A stretch of 11,963 nt of DNA from an uncultured Oscillospiraceae bacterium (GTDB lineage: Bacteria > Bacillota > Clostridia > Oscillospirales > Acutalibacteraceae). The position numbers and the translations under genes were made by a program. Location: assembly GCA_900547305.1 (NCBI GenBank), contig URGH01000071.1, positions 1-11,963 of the forward strand, given 5' to 3'. Shown here piece after piece: positions 6,701 through 11,963 of this stretch. The notes beneath the pieces are model-generated. The model was not told the DNA's origin and did no database searches. It was given only the letters and a program-made list of their open reading frames with translations. Positions within the stretch are counted from its first letter, which is position 1, and each line of letters opens with the position of its first letter.

Positions 6701-9033
6701 TCTGTTATTTTAAAGGAATATTTTTCCTTGCCGTTTGACTCTTTATGAAGATTAAAATTGCCGTCGCCTTCGTTTATATACCACCTTATATTTTTAAACT
6801 CGGCGCTCTGCCCGTCGGGCGGGAGTATTTCCTCGGTAAGGGCAAGGGTCGTCATTTTATTTTCAGAAAAAGAGTTTTCACATTTTAATTTCGGATTGAA
6901 TATATGCAGCACCGCGGTATATACGCCTACCTGCTGATTTGTGTCGGCTGTGCGAAGCTCGCAGCGGAATGTGCGGTTCTTCCGGCTTTCATTCGGAACG
7001 GTATAAATAAGCCTGCACTCGCTGTCGCAATTCGGATTATTTATTGTAGTCCAGTTCATATCGTCGTCGCTGTAGGACCATATCAGCTTATAGTCTTTCA
7101 TCTGCTCTGCGGTGGGCGCCTTTGTAAACGGATGTATGTTCACCGTCATTCCCGGGGTTGCCGTATAAAGGCTGCGCGAGTACGTCTCGATACTCTGCGA
7201 TGAAGTGAGCCACAGGGGATTTCCCGGCTGCCCTTTAAGCGTAACCTGTGAAGAACTGCCGCTCGGGGTGGCGCTCAGAGATTCAAGCTCCTCGGGTGAT
7301 TGCATCCAAAGATAAACCGTTTTCCCGTCAATCGGGTATATTCCGGGTCTGAAATAAAGTCTATCGTTCTTTACGGAAATTTGTGTTACCGCGCTGAACG
7401 TCTCACCGTCATTGCCGAGGGTATATGCCTGGCGCCACACTTTAGTGCCCTTCGCGTCGGTCGCCTGACCGTCATAGTCCACGTTTATACTGCCGCCCTC
7501 AACAATCACTTTTAAGGATCTCTGAATCCTGCCGGTAATTGTGCCCGCCATGAAATCCACCGTGCCCGAGCCTCTTATGTCCAGCCCGTTCACAATGCCC
7601 AGCCCGTAAATTCTGAGGGTCGCGCCGCTTTTAACCTCTATCGGGTTAGTAAAGTTATAGGTTTTTCCCTGCGAGAACTCCAGCAGCAATTCGCCCGATT
7701 CTACCGTAATTGCAGGAATCTCGCCGCTTTCTGTATAAGGGTCCAGCTTATGGTCGCCCGAAACGGAGTGAATGCTTAAATCGGTGTTTTTTATAATAAG
7801 ATCATTAAGGTTGAGCGTACCCGAATAAGAATTTATAGCCAATGTCGGATGATTGTAATACGACCAATATGTGCCGCTGCCGACCTTGCGCAGATATATT
7901 CCCTCGCGCCCGTAGGCGGTATACTCCAGGTATTTCTCGTAGCCGTCTTTGCTTATAGCGGTGGTAATACCCGCTACGCCGTCCGCTAAGTTGGGGTCGC
8001 CCGGTATCACTCTCTGTATACCGTCAGGGTTTGACTTTTCCACACCGGCGCGCAATACTCCGCTGCCCTTGAAATTGATTGTTCCTTTGCTCGGATAGAT
8101 ATAGCAGATACCGGCGGAGCGGAGATAGCTTTTCTGTTTTGAGCCTTGTTTTACAAACGCTTCGACAACGCCGCCGCCCGATATATTCAGAGTTTCTGCA
8201 TTAATACCTACGTTTGCGGGAACTGAAACAGTCGGTTTTTCGCCCTGCGCGTAGCTTATAGCGGTCAGCTTACCGCCGTAAACATTTATAGTTCCATCGC
8301 AGTAAATACCGCTGATGCCGTAGTCGTTTGTATCGCTGTCTCGCTCTATTACGGAATAAACCTCGGAGGTATCATATATATCTATACTTTTAGAGGCGTG
8401 AATCGGGGCATTATACATAAGCCCCCCGCCATAGCCGCAGGTTGCGTTGATTTTGGTTCCGCCCTTGACGATGAGACGCTGCACATTAATACAATTGGTA
8501 TATGCGCCCATCATAATTGTGCCTGTGCAGCCGTCCACAGTGAGTTTGGAGGCGGAAATCCCCCTTAGGTTTGTGTAAACCTTCAGCCTTGCCGAGCCTG
8601 TTATAGTAACATTGCCGTTAGGATTGTAAATTCCGTAAAACGTATTATATGAGTCCGTGCCGTATATCCATTCGGCTGCATGACCGCTGATGTACGGATC
8701 GCCAATGACGCTTTCCTTACCCTCCAGCTTAATATTCAGGTTCATACTGTTTTCTACACGAATAAAAGCATAGTAATATATTTTGGTTTCCGGATCATAT
8801 TTCATGAAGGATGCTTTATCCGCCACATCGCTTATAAATCCGTTGAGCGTCAGCGTATTTGTGTCCGGATCGAATTTCCAGCCCTCTCCCGAGAGCCTAT
8901 CGCTTGTAACCCGCTTGCCGCCGACTATAAGACCGTAGTCAACGGCGGCGCTTGTTTGCAGCACTAAAGCTGCCGCGGCAGTAAGCGCGACAATGAAGAC
9001 CGAAATTAAGTTTAAAAACAGCCGTTTTCTCAT
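3760..9033 (-). CDS. Giant secreted surface protein: beta-solenoid, Ig-like domains, Cys-rich repeats, dockerin-like module
   Basis: 1757 residues. Start ATG 9031-9033 has GGAGGT (9042-9047) eight bases upstream. Residues 1-30 are a signal peptide (MRKR, hydrophobic core, TSAA). Residues 32-560 repeat short strands such as NVTITG, KLTVDG, RLIVKG, SIDIYD, TINVYG and TLNISG, suggesting a right-handed beta-solenoid like those of clostridial carbohydrate-binding-domain proteins. Residues 606-1028 form about four Ig-like domains, with Trp and late Cys pairs such as WVYRCVAT, YAYRCVVS and WIFLCEL. Residues 1031-1553 hold 54 Cys, mostly as CxxC, in two alternating module types with a super-repeat of about 75 residues. 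Residues 1633-1685 are dockerin-like, with a canonical second Ca loop (D1664, N1666, D1668, D1675). A small domain ends at 1757. There is no LPXTG motif or terminal membrane helix. No catalytic domain is recognised, so adhesion, scaffolding or metal binding is inference. It is the second gene of an operon with a TetR regulator. Confidence 0.9.
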   Translation of the reverse strand: MRKRLFLNLISVFIVALTAAAALVLQTSAAVDYGLIVGGKRVTSDRLSGEGWKFDPDTNTLTLNGFISDVADKASFMKYDPETKIYYYAFIRVENSMNLNIKLEGKESVIGDPYISGHAAEWIYGTDSYNTFYGIYNPNGNVTITGSARLKVYTNLRGISASKLTVDGCTGTIMMGAYTNCINVQRLIVKGGTKINATCGYGGGLMYNAPIHASKSIDIYDTSEVYSVIERDSDTNDYGISGIYCDGTINVYGGKLTAISYAQGEKPTVSVPANVGINAETLNISGGGVVEAFVKQGSKQKSYLRSAGICYIYPSKGTINFKGSGVLRAGVEKSNPDGIQRVIPGDPNLADGVAGITTAISKDGYEKYLEYTAYGREGIYLRKVGSGTYWSYYNHPTLAINSYSGTLNLNDLIIKNTDLSIHSVSGDHKLDPYTESGEIPAITVESGELLLEFSQGKTYNFTNPIEVKSGATLRIYGLGIVNGLDIRGSGTVDFMAGTITGRIQRSLKVIVEGGSINVDYDGQATDAKGTKVWRQAYTLGNDGETFSAVTQISVKNDRLYFRPGIYPIDGKTVYLWMQSPEELESLSATPSGSSSQVTLKGQPGNPLWLTSSQSIETYSRSLYTATPGMTVNIHPFTKAPTAEQMKDYKLIWSYSDDDMNWTTINNPNCDSECRLIYTVPNESRKNRTFRCELRTADTNQQVGVYTAVLHIFNPKLKCENSFSENKMTTLALTEEILPPDGQSAEFKNIRWYINEGDGNFNLHKESNGKEKYSFKITEDMDGWVYRCVATQTDGTNETGMLAAEITVNVTDRWVKLTEQPQSQTVKYPRGATLSVKAKYAEKYQWQVAKRSYAGEDVPFEDIAGANGEKYVFSASSSDVYVSTAHYAYRCVVSNDFSKVISDEVTLTLLYNPYLKGWKGQRFTVVEDDSLLFESDVLPGNPIVASSVCWKVRKAGESENVNVSELEDLRGIYTEENISETTNGITYYTKCSLRVNKATVDMSGWIFLCELTYGEEFSKTYADFYLTVRTKCQQNGHDWLAATCTAPKTCSRCGVTQGEMLPHTGGKATCINLAVCEVCGNEYGKLDPDTHPDDATDVWNEEEWHDNAGHHSKWSCCGKPKYPYEYHKWDDGICTVCGCICEHSISSPANCHERARCHTCGIWYGQIDPHNHDFYPSGTYTSGEKDPTCTEEGYTGDTVCWNCRGVVDYGTVIPANGHDTSRWEANCREPAYCSVCNQYCGEKDPNNHTSSPSNYKKTPLCHEQHWDCCGKTVTDLHDYDENGVCRACLYGCKHSGGEATCREPARCEKCNTPYGEIDPDNHINAEYEFTDEIHKKTCMCGALIIPAGKHTWENGVCTVCEYECRHTSGKATCTEEAVCNICGESYGGKAEHNYGGWSKNSEKHWHECLVCGNKTDEDAHTSDTVATDTAPQVCTVCNHEITPAAGHSHTFTQNTDEKYLKSAATCTQKAVYYLSCSCGVAGSETFEYGETSAHTYKDDWSTDASRHWHECSVCGEKTDSEEHEPYDYEHACNICYKKLSICADENNDNRCDICGRMLSKPFGYNDIRYIGSDPTGTVIALETSTVNYVWGVGCDLEILTANGTEKFNCYIDYVNTNALGKKPWLALGGKVYYCDVDNNGNVDTAADMAALKKLLLEGKVAINADINGDSALDIRDLIRFKKIAADVEVNLDVPFENYTYAFSAADALSVDGIQSVTYKPYCIVDGLKMYGEEYTPVYPELDSQSAPAASVAETVHKE

Positions 9034-9034
9034 T

Positions 9035-9634
9035 TTAATTTACCTCCGTGAAATCAGTATTTTTATATTTATCGGCAAACAAGCCGACCGTCTGCTTTAA
9101 TATCTCGGTTTGACTTTTTAAATAATATTCATCCTCAAACATGGCGTAGTGCACGCACGCGCGGACGAGAATGAAGATAAGCGGAGTCAGCACATCGCAC
9201 GGAATACCCAGCTTAGGCTCAAGCAGCTTTGCGTATTCGGTGTATCTTTTGTCTACGCCCCCAAAAAATTTCTTCCCATATTCAATATATTTCGGGTGGG
9301 TATATACCTGATACATTAATCTGTATTTTTTTCCGTGCTTTTTTGCAGTCCAGTAAGGAATCTCCTCAATAAACCGCATAACGTCCTTCGCATCGGTAGG
9401 CGCTTTCGCCATGAAATCGTCCTCTACCTTTGCCATGCAGTAAGCGGTGGACTGAATGATCAGATCGTCCAGATTTTCAAAATACAAATACAGTGTGGCT
9501 GAGTTGCAGCCGCACGCCGCGGCTAATGCTTTTATACCGACGGCGAAAAGCCCGTTTTCGGCATAGCACTCGTAGCACTTCTCCATTAATTCTTTTTTTC
9601 TTGCACGGTGTGCCTCTTCGTTTACTGTGCGCAA
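9035..9634 (-). CDS. TetR/AcrR family transcriptional regulator
   Basis: 199 residues. Residues about 10-58 form the N-terminal TetR-type helix-turn-helix (GIKALAAACGCNSATLYLYFENLDDLI, split here as GIKALAAACGC and NSATLYLYF), followed by an all-helical ligand domain with no specific signature. The start is TTG 9632-9634, chosen because AAAGGCGG (9643-9650) lies eight bases upstream and no closer ATG precedes the HTH. TetR proteins bind DNA as dimers and release it on binding a small ligand; the ligand here is unknown. An imperfect palindrome lies over its own promoter, so self-repression is likely. Its final codons (TTC ACG GAG GTA AAT TAA) contain the ribosome binding site of the giant surface protein, whose ATG begins one base after the stop. 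The pair is thus one tightly coupled operon. Confidence 0.92.
   Translation of the reverse strand: MRTVNEEAHRARKKELMEKCYECYAENGLFAVGIKALAAACGCNSATLYLYFENLDDLIIQSTAYCMAKVEDDFMAKAPTDAKDVMRFIEEIPYWTAKKHGKKYRLMYQVYTHPKYIEYGKKFFGGVDKRYTEYAKLLEPKLGIPCDVLTPLIFILVRACVHYAMFEDEYYLKSQTEILKQTVGLFADKYKNTDFTEVN
9042..9047 (-). promoter_or_regulatory. Ribosome binding site of the giant gene, embedded in the TetR coding end
   Basis: On the minus strand this reads GGAGGT, eight bases before ATG 9033, and lies within the ThrGluVal codons of the regulator. Ribosomes finishing the regulator would terminate over the next start codon, which favours translational coupling. Confidence 0.85.
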
Positions 9635-9652
9635 ATTTTTATCCGCCTTTCA

Positions 9653-9672
9653 ATAACTAATCGATTGATTAT
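9653..9672. promoter_or_regulatory. Putative TetR operator, imperfect 20-bp palindrome
   Basis: The 20 bases match their own reverse complement at 16 of 20 positions around the perfect core AATCGATT (9659-9666). The palindrome directly abuts the -10 box at 9673-9678 and covers the expected transcription start, between the promoter and the TetR start codon. Position and size fit autoregulation by the encoded TetR protein. Direct evidence of binding is lacking. Confidence 0.6.
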
Positions 9673-9701
9673 ATAATAACACTTTTATTAAGCGTTTGCA
9701 A
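9673..9701 (-). promoter_or_regulatory. Promoter of the TetR-surface protein operon
   Basis: On the minus strand, a TTGCAA -35 box (9696-9701, 4 of 6) and a TATTAT -10 box (9673-9678, 5 of 6) are separated by 17 bp. The expected start lies inside the palindrome 9653-9672. An overlapping TATAAT is also present but has no properly spaced -35. Confidence 0.65.
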
Positions 9702-9746
9702 GTGGAATTTGAAAAATTTTAAGGGTGGACGGTTTAAAAGATGATG

Positions 9747-9775
9747 TTGATATTTGCCTGAATACATGGTATATT
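9747..9775 (+). promoter_or_regulatory. Promoter of the P-loop kinase-Nudix operon
   Basis: A TTGATA -35 box (9747-9752, 5 of 6) and a TATATT -10 box (9770-9775, 5 of 6) have exactly 17 bp between them, and TG at 9767-9768 forms an extended -10. Transcription would begin near 9782, giving a leader of about 100 bases before ATG 9884. Confidence 0.75.
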
Positions 9776-9883
9776 AATATATAAATTAATCTGGGAAGCT
9801 CGGTTTTTTGTATGAGTAAGATAATCCTCAAAGCAGAAATTAAAAAATCAGTGGTGTGAAAATTATCTGACGGAGAAAGAATT

Positions 9884-10408
9884 ATGGTTGTTTTGATTAC
9901 CGGCGCGTCTCATGCGGGCAAAACCCTATCGGCGCAAAGGCTTCTCGAAAAATATAAATATCCTTATTTATCAATAGACCATTTGAAAATGGGTCTGATA
10001 CGCAGCGGAAATACGGAGCTTACACCGATAAGCGATGACGCCGAACTGACAAAATACCTATGGCCTATTGTTCGGGAAATAATAAAAACCGCAATAGAAA
10101 ACAGCCAAAATCTCATTATTGAGGGTTGTTATATTCCGTTTGATTGGAAAAAAGATTTTTCCGCAGATTACCTTAAAAATATAAGGCTTTTCTGCATTGT
10201 TATGAGCGAGAATTATATACGGGCGCATTTTAACGATATAAAGAAATATGCAGGTGTTGTTGAAAAACGAATAAATGATGACGACTGCACTTTGGAAAGT
10301 GTACCGGAAGACAATGCACATACCTTAGCACTCGCACAAAAGAATGAAATTGACTGTATTTTGATAGATAATGATTACAATATAGATATTGATACAATAG
10401 TTTTTTGA
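9884..10408 (+). CDS. P-loop kinase-like ATPase (small AAA/2-phosphoglycerate-kinase-like protein)
   Basis: 174 residues from ATG 9884, with GGAG (9872-9875) eight bases upstream. Residues 7-14 (GASHAGKT) are a textbook Walker A loop right after the first beta strand. LSIDHLKMGL (29-38) resembles the substrate-binding segment after strand 2 of nucleotide- and small-molecule kinases, and NLIIEGCYIP (76-85) fits the strand and loop where a Walker B-like acidic residue sits. The layout is that of a single-domain cytoplasmic kinase of the adenylate/shikimate-kinase fold, with no transporter or HTH partner. The substrate cannot be told from sequence. It shares the promoter at 9747-9775 with the Nudix hydrolase that follows after about 107 bp, without an intervening terminator. 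Confidence 0.8.
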   Translation: MVVLITGASHAGKTLSAQRLLEKYKYPYLSIDHLKMGLIRSGNTELTPISDDAELTKYLWPIVREIIKTAIENSQNLIIEGCYIPFDWKKDFSADYLKNIRLFCIVMSENYIRAHFNDIKKYAGVVEKRINDDDCTLESVPEDNAHTLALAQKNEIDCILIDNDYNIDIDTIVF

Positions 10409-10515
10409 AAAACGGCGGCAAAATACCCGAAACAGCGTAAAAAATGACCGAAACAAACAGAAATACCGACCCTAATCAATTTAATTTATCAAATATAAGC
10501 GAGGTAAAAAATCGA

Positions 10516-10992
10516 ATGGATATTTCCTTTAAGATAGGCAATGAAAAGTTTAATTACAGAGTATGTGCCATGATAATTTCCGACGGCAAAATTTTAGCAA
10601 TGCACGATGAACGGTCTCCGTATTACTATTTACCCGGTGGAAGGGTAGCAATAGGAGAAACTGCGGAAAATGCCGTTATCAGAGAGATTCGGGAGGAATT
10701 AGGTGTAACTCCTAAGATTGTCCGCCCCGTTTGGCTAAACCAAGCATTTTTTACGGAAGATGTCGATAATTTGCATTATCACGAATTGTGCATTTATTTT
10801 TTAATGGATATTACAGATACCGATTTATTATCGCGGGGTGAAAAGTTCACGACAAACGAGGATGACCGCATACATACTTTTGAGTGGTTGGAGTTTGCTC
10901 AATTAAAGGACGAGTACTTTTACCCGGTGTTTTTGAAAAAAGATATTTTCAATATTCCGGATGTGTTTACTGTTCGCACAGAAACCGAGTAA
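10516..10992 (+). CDS. NUDIX hydrolase
   Basis: 158 residues from ATG 10516. A complete Nudix box is visible from G42: Gly, five residues, E48, seven residues, then REIREELGV (56-64), with the metal-binding Glu residues present. PYYYLPGGRV precedes the box, and SRGEKF and FEWLEF follow it as in a common Firmicutes Nudix group. Nudix enzymes hydrolyse nucleoside diphosphates linked to another group; the substrate is unknown. I chose 10516 because family members usually begin MDISFK and GAGG lies at 10501-10504, 11 bases upstream. An in-frame ATG at 10444 would add 24 polar residues but has no ribosome binding site. It is probably co-transcribed with the P-loop protein upstream, and the frame ends at TAA 10990-10992. 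Confidence 0.88.
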   Translation: MDISFKIGNEKFNYRVCAMIISDGKILAMHDERSPYYYLPGGRVAIGETAENAVIREIREELGVTPKIVRPVWLNQAFFTEDVDNLHYHELCIYFLMDITDTDLLSRGEKFTTNEDDRIHTFEWLEFAQLKDEYFYPVFLKKDIFNIPDVFTVRTETE

Positions 10993-11147
10993 GTAAATTG
11001 TTGTTTCAGGGCTTAAATGTCAGTCAGATTTTGCGCCGTTTCCGACGCTTTCGGGCGCTTTCGTCCGGAAACCGCCTGATTTTCAGCATTCTTATCTCCA
11101 CTGTTTCCGTCCGCTCCGAAAAAGACTGTGGGACGGTATGAGGACAC

Positions 11148-11183
11148 AAAAACGCTCCCCGAACAAAAACCGTTCGTGGAGCG
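11148..11183 (-). terminator. Intrinsic terminator on the minus strand
   Basis: On the minus strand CGCTCC and CGAAC pair with GTTCG and GGAGCG across a seven-base loop, with a single A-G mismatch. TTTTT follows (complement of 11148-11152). It could end transcription from the ORF at 11506-11288 or the very short transcript from the promoter just upstream of it. Confidence 0.75.
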
Positions 11184-11199
11184 CCCGTTTGCCCAGTGT

Positions 11200-11229
11200 A
11201 TAGTAACTCTGAACACCAAAAAAGGTCAA
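11200..11229 (-). promoter_or_regulatory. Minus-strand promoter-like sequence just ahead of a terminator
   Basis: Minus strand: TTGACC (11224-11229, 5 of 6), 18-bp spacer, TACTAT (11200-11205, 4 of 6). Transcription would start near 11193 and meet the terminator (11183-11148) within about 45 bases, so any product would be tiny unless readthrough occurs. A second TTGACA box sits just upstream at 11239-11244 without a spaced -10. Confidence 0.4.
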
Positions 11230-11287
11230 GTCTTTTCTGTCAAGATTTGCGATGTAGTAAACAAAGAAAAGGAGTTGTAAAGCAAAT

Positions 11288-11506
11288 TTATTCAGAAAGA
11301 TATTCTAATTCATTAAGGGCATCTAAAAGATGCTGATCTTTAAAATGGCCATTTGAATAATATGTAATTTTCTTAAAAGCATTTATTACTCCAACAATTA
11401 TAAGTCCCATTATTATTGTGATTAACTGTTCGACAAGAATATCTGCACCATCGCTTTTATATATGAGAGCAGAAATGAACGCGCCTAACGGCACACCGAC
11501 AAGCAT
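11288..11506 (-). CDS. Unrecognised small membrane protein or fragment
   Basis: 72 residues from ATG 11506 to TAA 11288-11290. Two hydrophobic stretches (about LVGVPLGAFISALIY and LITIIMGLIIVGVINAF) are joined by a short acidic loop and followed by a polar tail ending LLDALNELEYLSE, which looks like a real two-span membrane protein. There is no ribosome binding site before the ATG, and the frame stays open upstream to a stop at 11585-11587, adding about 26 further residues of protein-like sequence (DILSIISSIAVFDIHL). It is therefore either the 3' end of a truncated membrane protein or a small protein with an odd start. I do not recognise the family. A competing + strand frame overlaps it. Confidence 0.4.
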   Translation of the reverse strand: MLVGVPLGAFISALIYKSDGADILVEQLITIIMGLIIVGVINAFKKITYYSNGHFKDQHLLDALNELEYLSE

Positions 11507-11703
11507 AACTGGTATTTCGACTCGAGGAACTGTTAAATGTATGTCGAAGACAGCTATTGACGAGATGATTGATAAGATGTCAACTTATATTTCTAAATCG
11601 TTAAGAAAAGGAAAGCATTATTTGTGTAGAGATTTTAGTTTGTAAAGTGATCTAAAAATTCTCCGGACTTCTGCGCCTTTCTGTGGTACTGTTGGGTACT
11701 GCA

Positions 11704-11711
11704 AAGGAGGT
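11704..11711 (+). promoter_or_regulatory. Near-perfect ribosome binding site of the last gene
   Basis: AAGGAGGT lies six bases before ATG 11718. This is the strongest ribosome binding site in the window and the main reason to accept the frame that follows. Confidence 0.7.
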
Positions 11712-11717
11712 GCTGAT

Positions 11718-11963
11718 ATGGCACGAATGAGTGTAGAAGAAGTTTACAGAGGCGAAAAGTATGATGTGATGAGCGCGGCGACGGCGGACTATCTCACGAA
11801 CGGCCGTCCGGCGGAGTACGATGAGCGGACTTGGCTTGATAGTTTTACGGCTCGTCCGAAAATAAGCAGGAGAAAGAGTTGGGGTTGTAAGCGACCCGCA
11901 ACTCGGCTCACAGCGGACGGCAACGCCGACCGCATAAGGGTTTGTACGGCTTTTGCAATCCGG
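11718..11963 (+). CDS. Unrecognised protein, partial (runs off the right edge)
   Basis: 82 codons from ATG 11718 with no stop before the window ends. The first 50 or so residues (beginning MARMSVEEVYRGEKYDVM) are polar, with acidic and aromatic residues and no membrane span. The later part becomes rich in Arg and Thr and less protein-like, so a frameshift or an early end in another frame near 11870 is possible; the +1 frame there has a stop at 11888-11890. The start is supported by AAGGAGGT six bases upstream. I cannot name the family. A strong ribosome binding site on an otherwise obscure gene next to minus-strand debris is common in mobile elements, which is only a suggestion. Confidence 0.5.
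   Translation, partial: MARMSVEEVYRGEKYDVMSAATADYLTNGRPAEYDERTWLDSFTARPKISRRKSWGCKRPATRLTADGNADRIRVCTAFAIR

Larger units (their letters stand above)
10993..11287. other. Gene-free stretch after the Nudix gene
   Basis: No credible gene on either strand; a 68-codon minus frame (11219-11013) runs through the hairpin at 11153-11183 and has no ribosome binding site. The region holds an imperfect GC-rich hairpin (11038-11072, GTTTCCGACG against CGTCCGGAAAC, no T run) that might lie at the end of the Nudix transcript. It also holds a minus-strand promoter-like pair and terminator (listed separately), and a direct repeat of CTTGAC on the minus strand around 11224-11245. Confidence 0.5.

Noticed and set aside
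9812..9859. 15-codon leader-like peptide MSKIILKAEIKKSVV in the kinase operon leader
   Set aside because: Weak and badly spaced ribosome binding site; no attenuator hairpin follows, so there is no support for a leader peptide.
10058..10421. Two minus-strand frames (87 and 63 codons)
   Set aside because: Antisense shadows of the P-loop ATPase gene without start signals.
11013..11219. 68-codon minus-strand frame
   Set aside because: Its coding path passes through the terminator stem and includes the -10 region; no ribosome binding site.

Overview
The window looks like chromosomal DNA of a low-to-mid GC, Gram-positive anaerobe of the class Clostridia, probably a gut or fibre-associated Oscillospiraceae/Ruminococcaceae-type lineage. 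The evidence is strong GGAGG-type ribosome binding sites, TATAAT-type promoters, a large serine recombinase remnant of the clostridial mobile-element kind, and a very large secreted protein with clostridial Cys-rich repeats and a dockerin-like module. Genus cannot be fixed from the sequence alone.

Left part (1-3756, all + strand): the 3' end of a PfkB-type 2-keto-3-deoxygluconate kinase gene; a strong terminator; a serine recombinase that has lost its catalytic N-terminal half (402-1538); a complete class II Fic-domain protein with its own extended -10 promoter (1584-2633); a gene-free stretch with a GAAA-loop terminator, two different heptanucleotide tandem arrays and several hairpins (2634-2950); and a cation/proton antiporter lacking its N-terminal quarter to third (2951-3709), cut inside a perfect 9-bp inverted repeat. 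A hairpin flanked by A and T runs (3721-3756) separates this block from the next, convergent one.

Centre (3760-9710, - strand): a two-gene operon. A TetR-type regulator (9634-9035), read from a promoter with an imperfect 20-bp palindrome just downstream of its -10 box, is followed after one base by a 1757-residue secreted protein (9033-3760). The ribosome binding site of the large gene lies inside the last codons of the regulator, so their translation is probably coupled. The large protein has a signal peptide, a beta-solenoid-like region, about four Ig-like domains, roughly 520 residues of alternating CxxC modules with 54 cysteines, a dockerin-like domain and a short C-terminal domain. It has no LPXTG anchor.

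Right part (9747-11963): a good sigma-70-type promoter drives a small P-loop kinase-like ATPase and a Nudix hydrolase on the + strand. After them come a gene-free stretch with a minus-strand promoter-plus-terminator arrangement, a short unrecognised membrane-protein-like ORF on the minus strand, and the start of an unrecognised + strand gene with a near-perfect ribosome binding site that runs off the window.

The most unusual item is the TetR plus giant Cys-rich surface protein operon. The flanks (recombinase remnant, truncated antiporter, small repeat arrays) read as an accessory region with past insertions and deletions.
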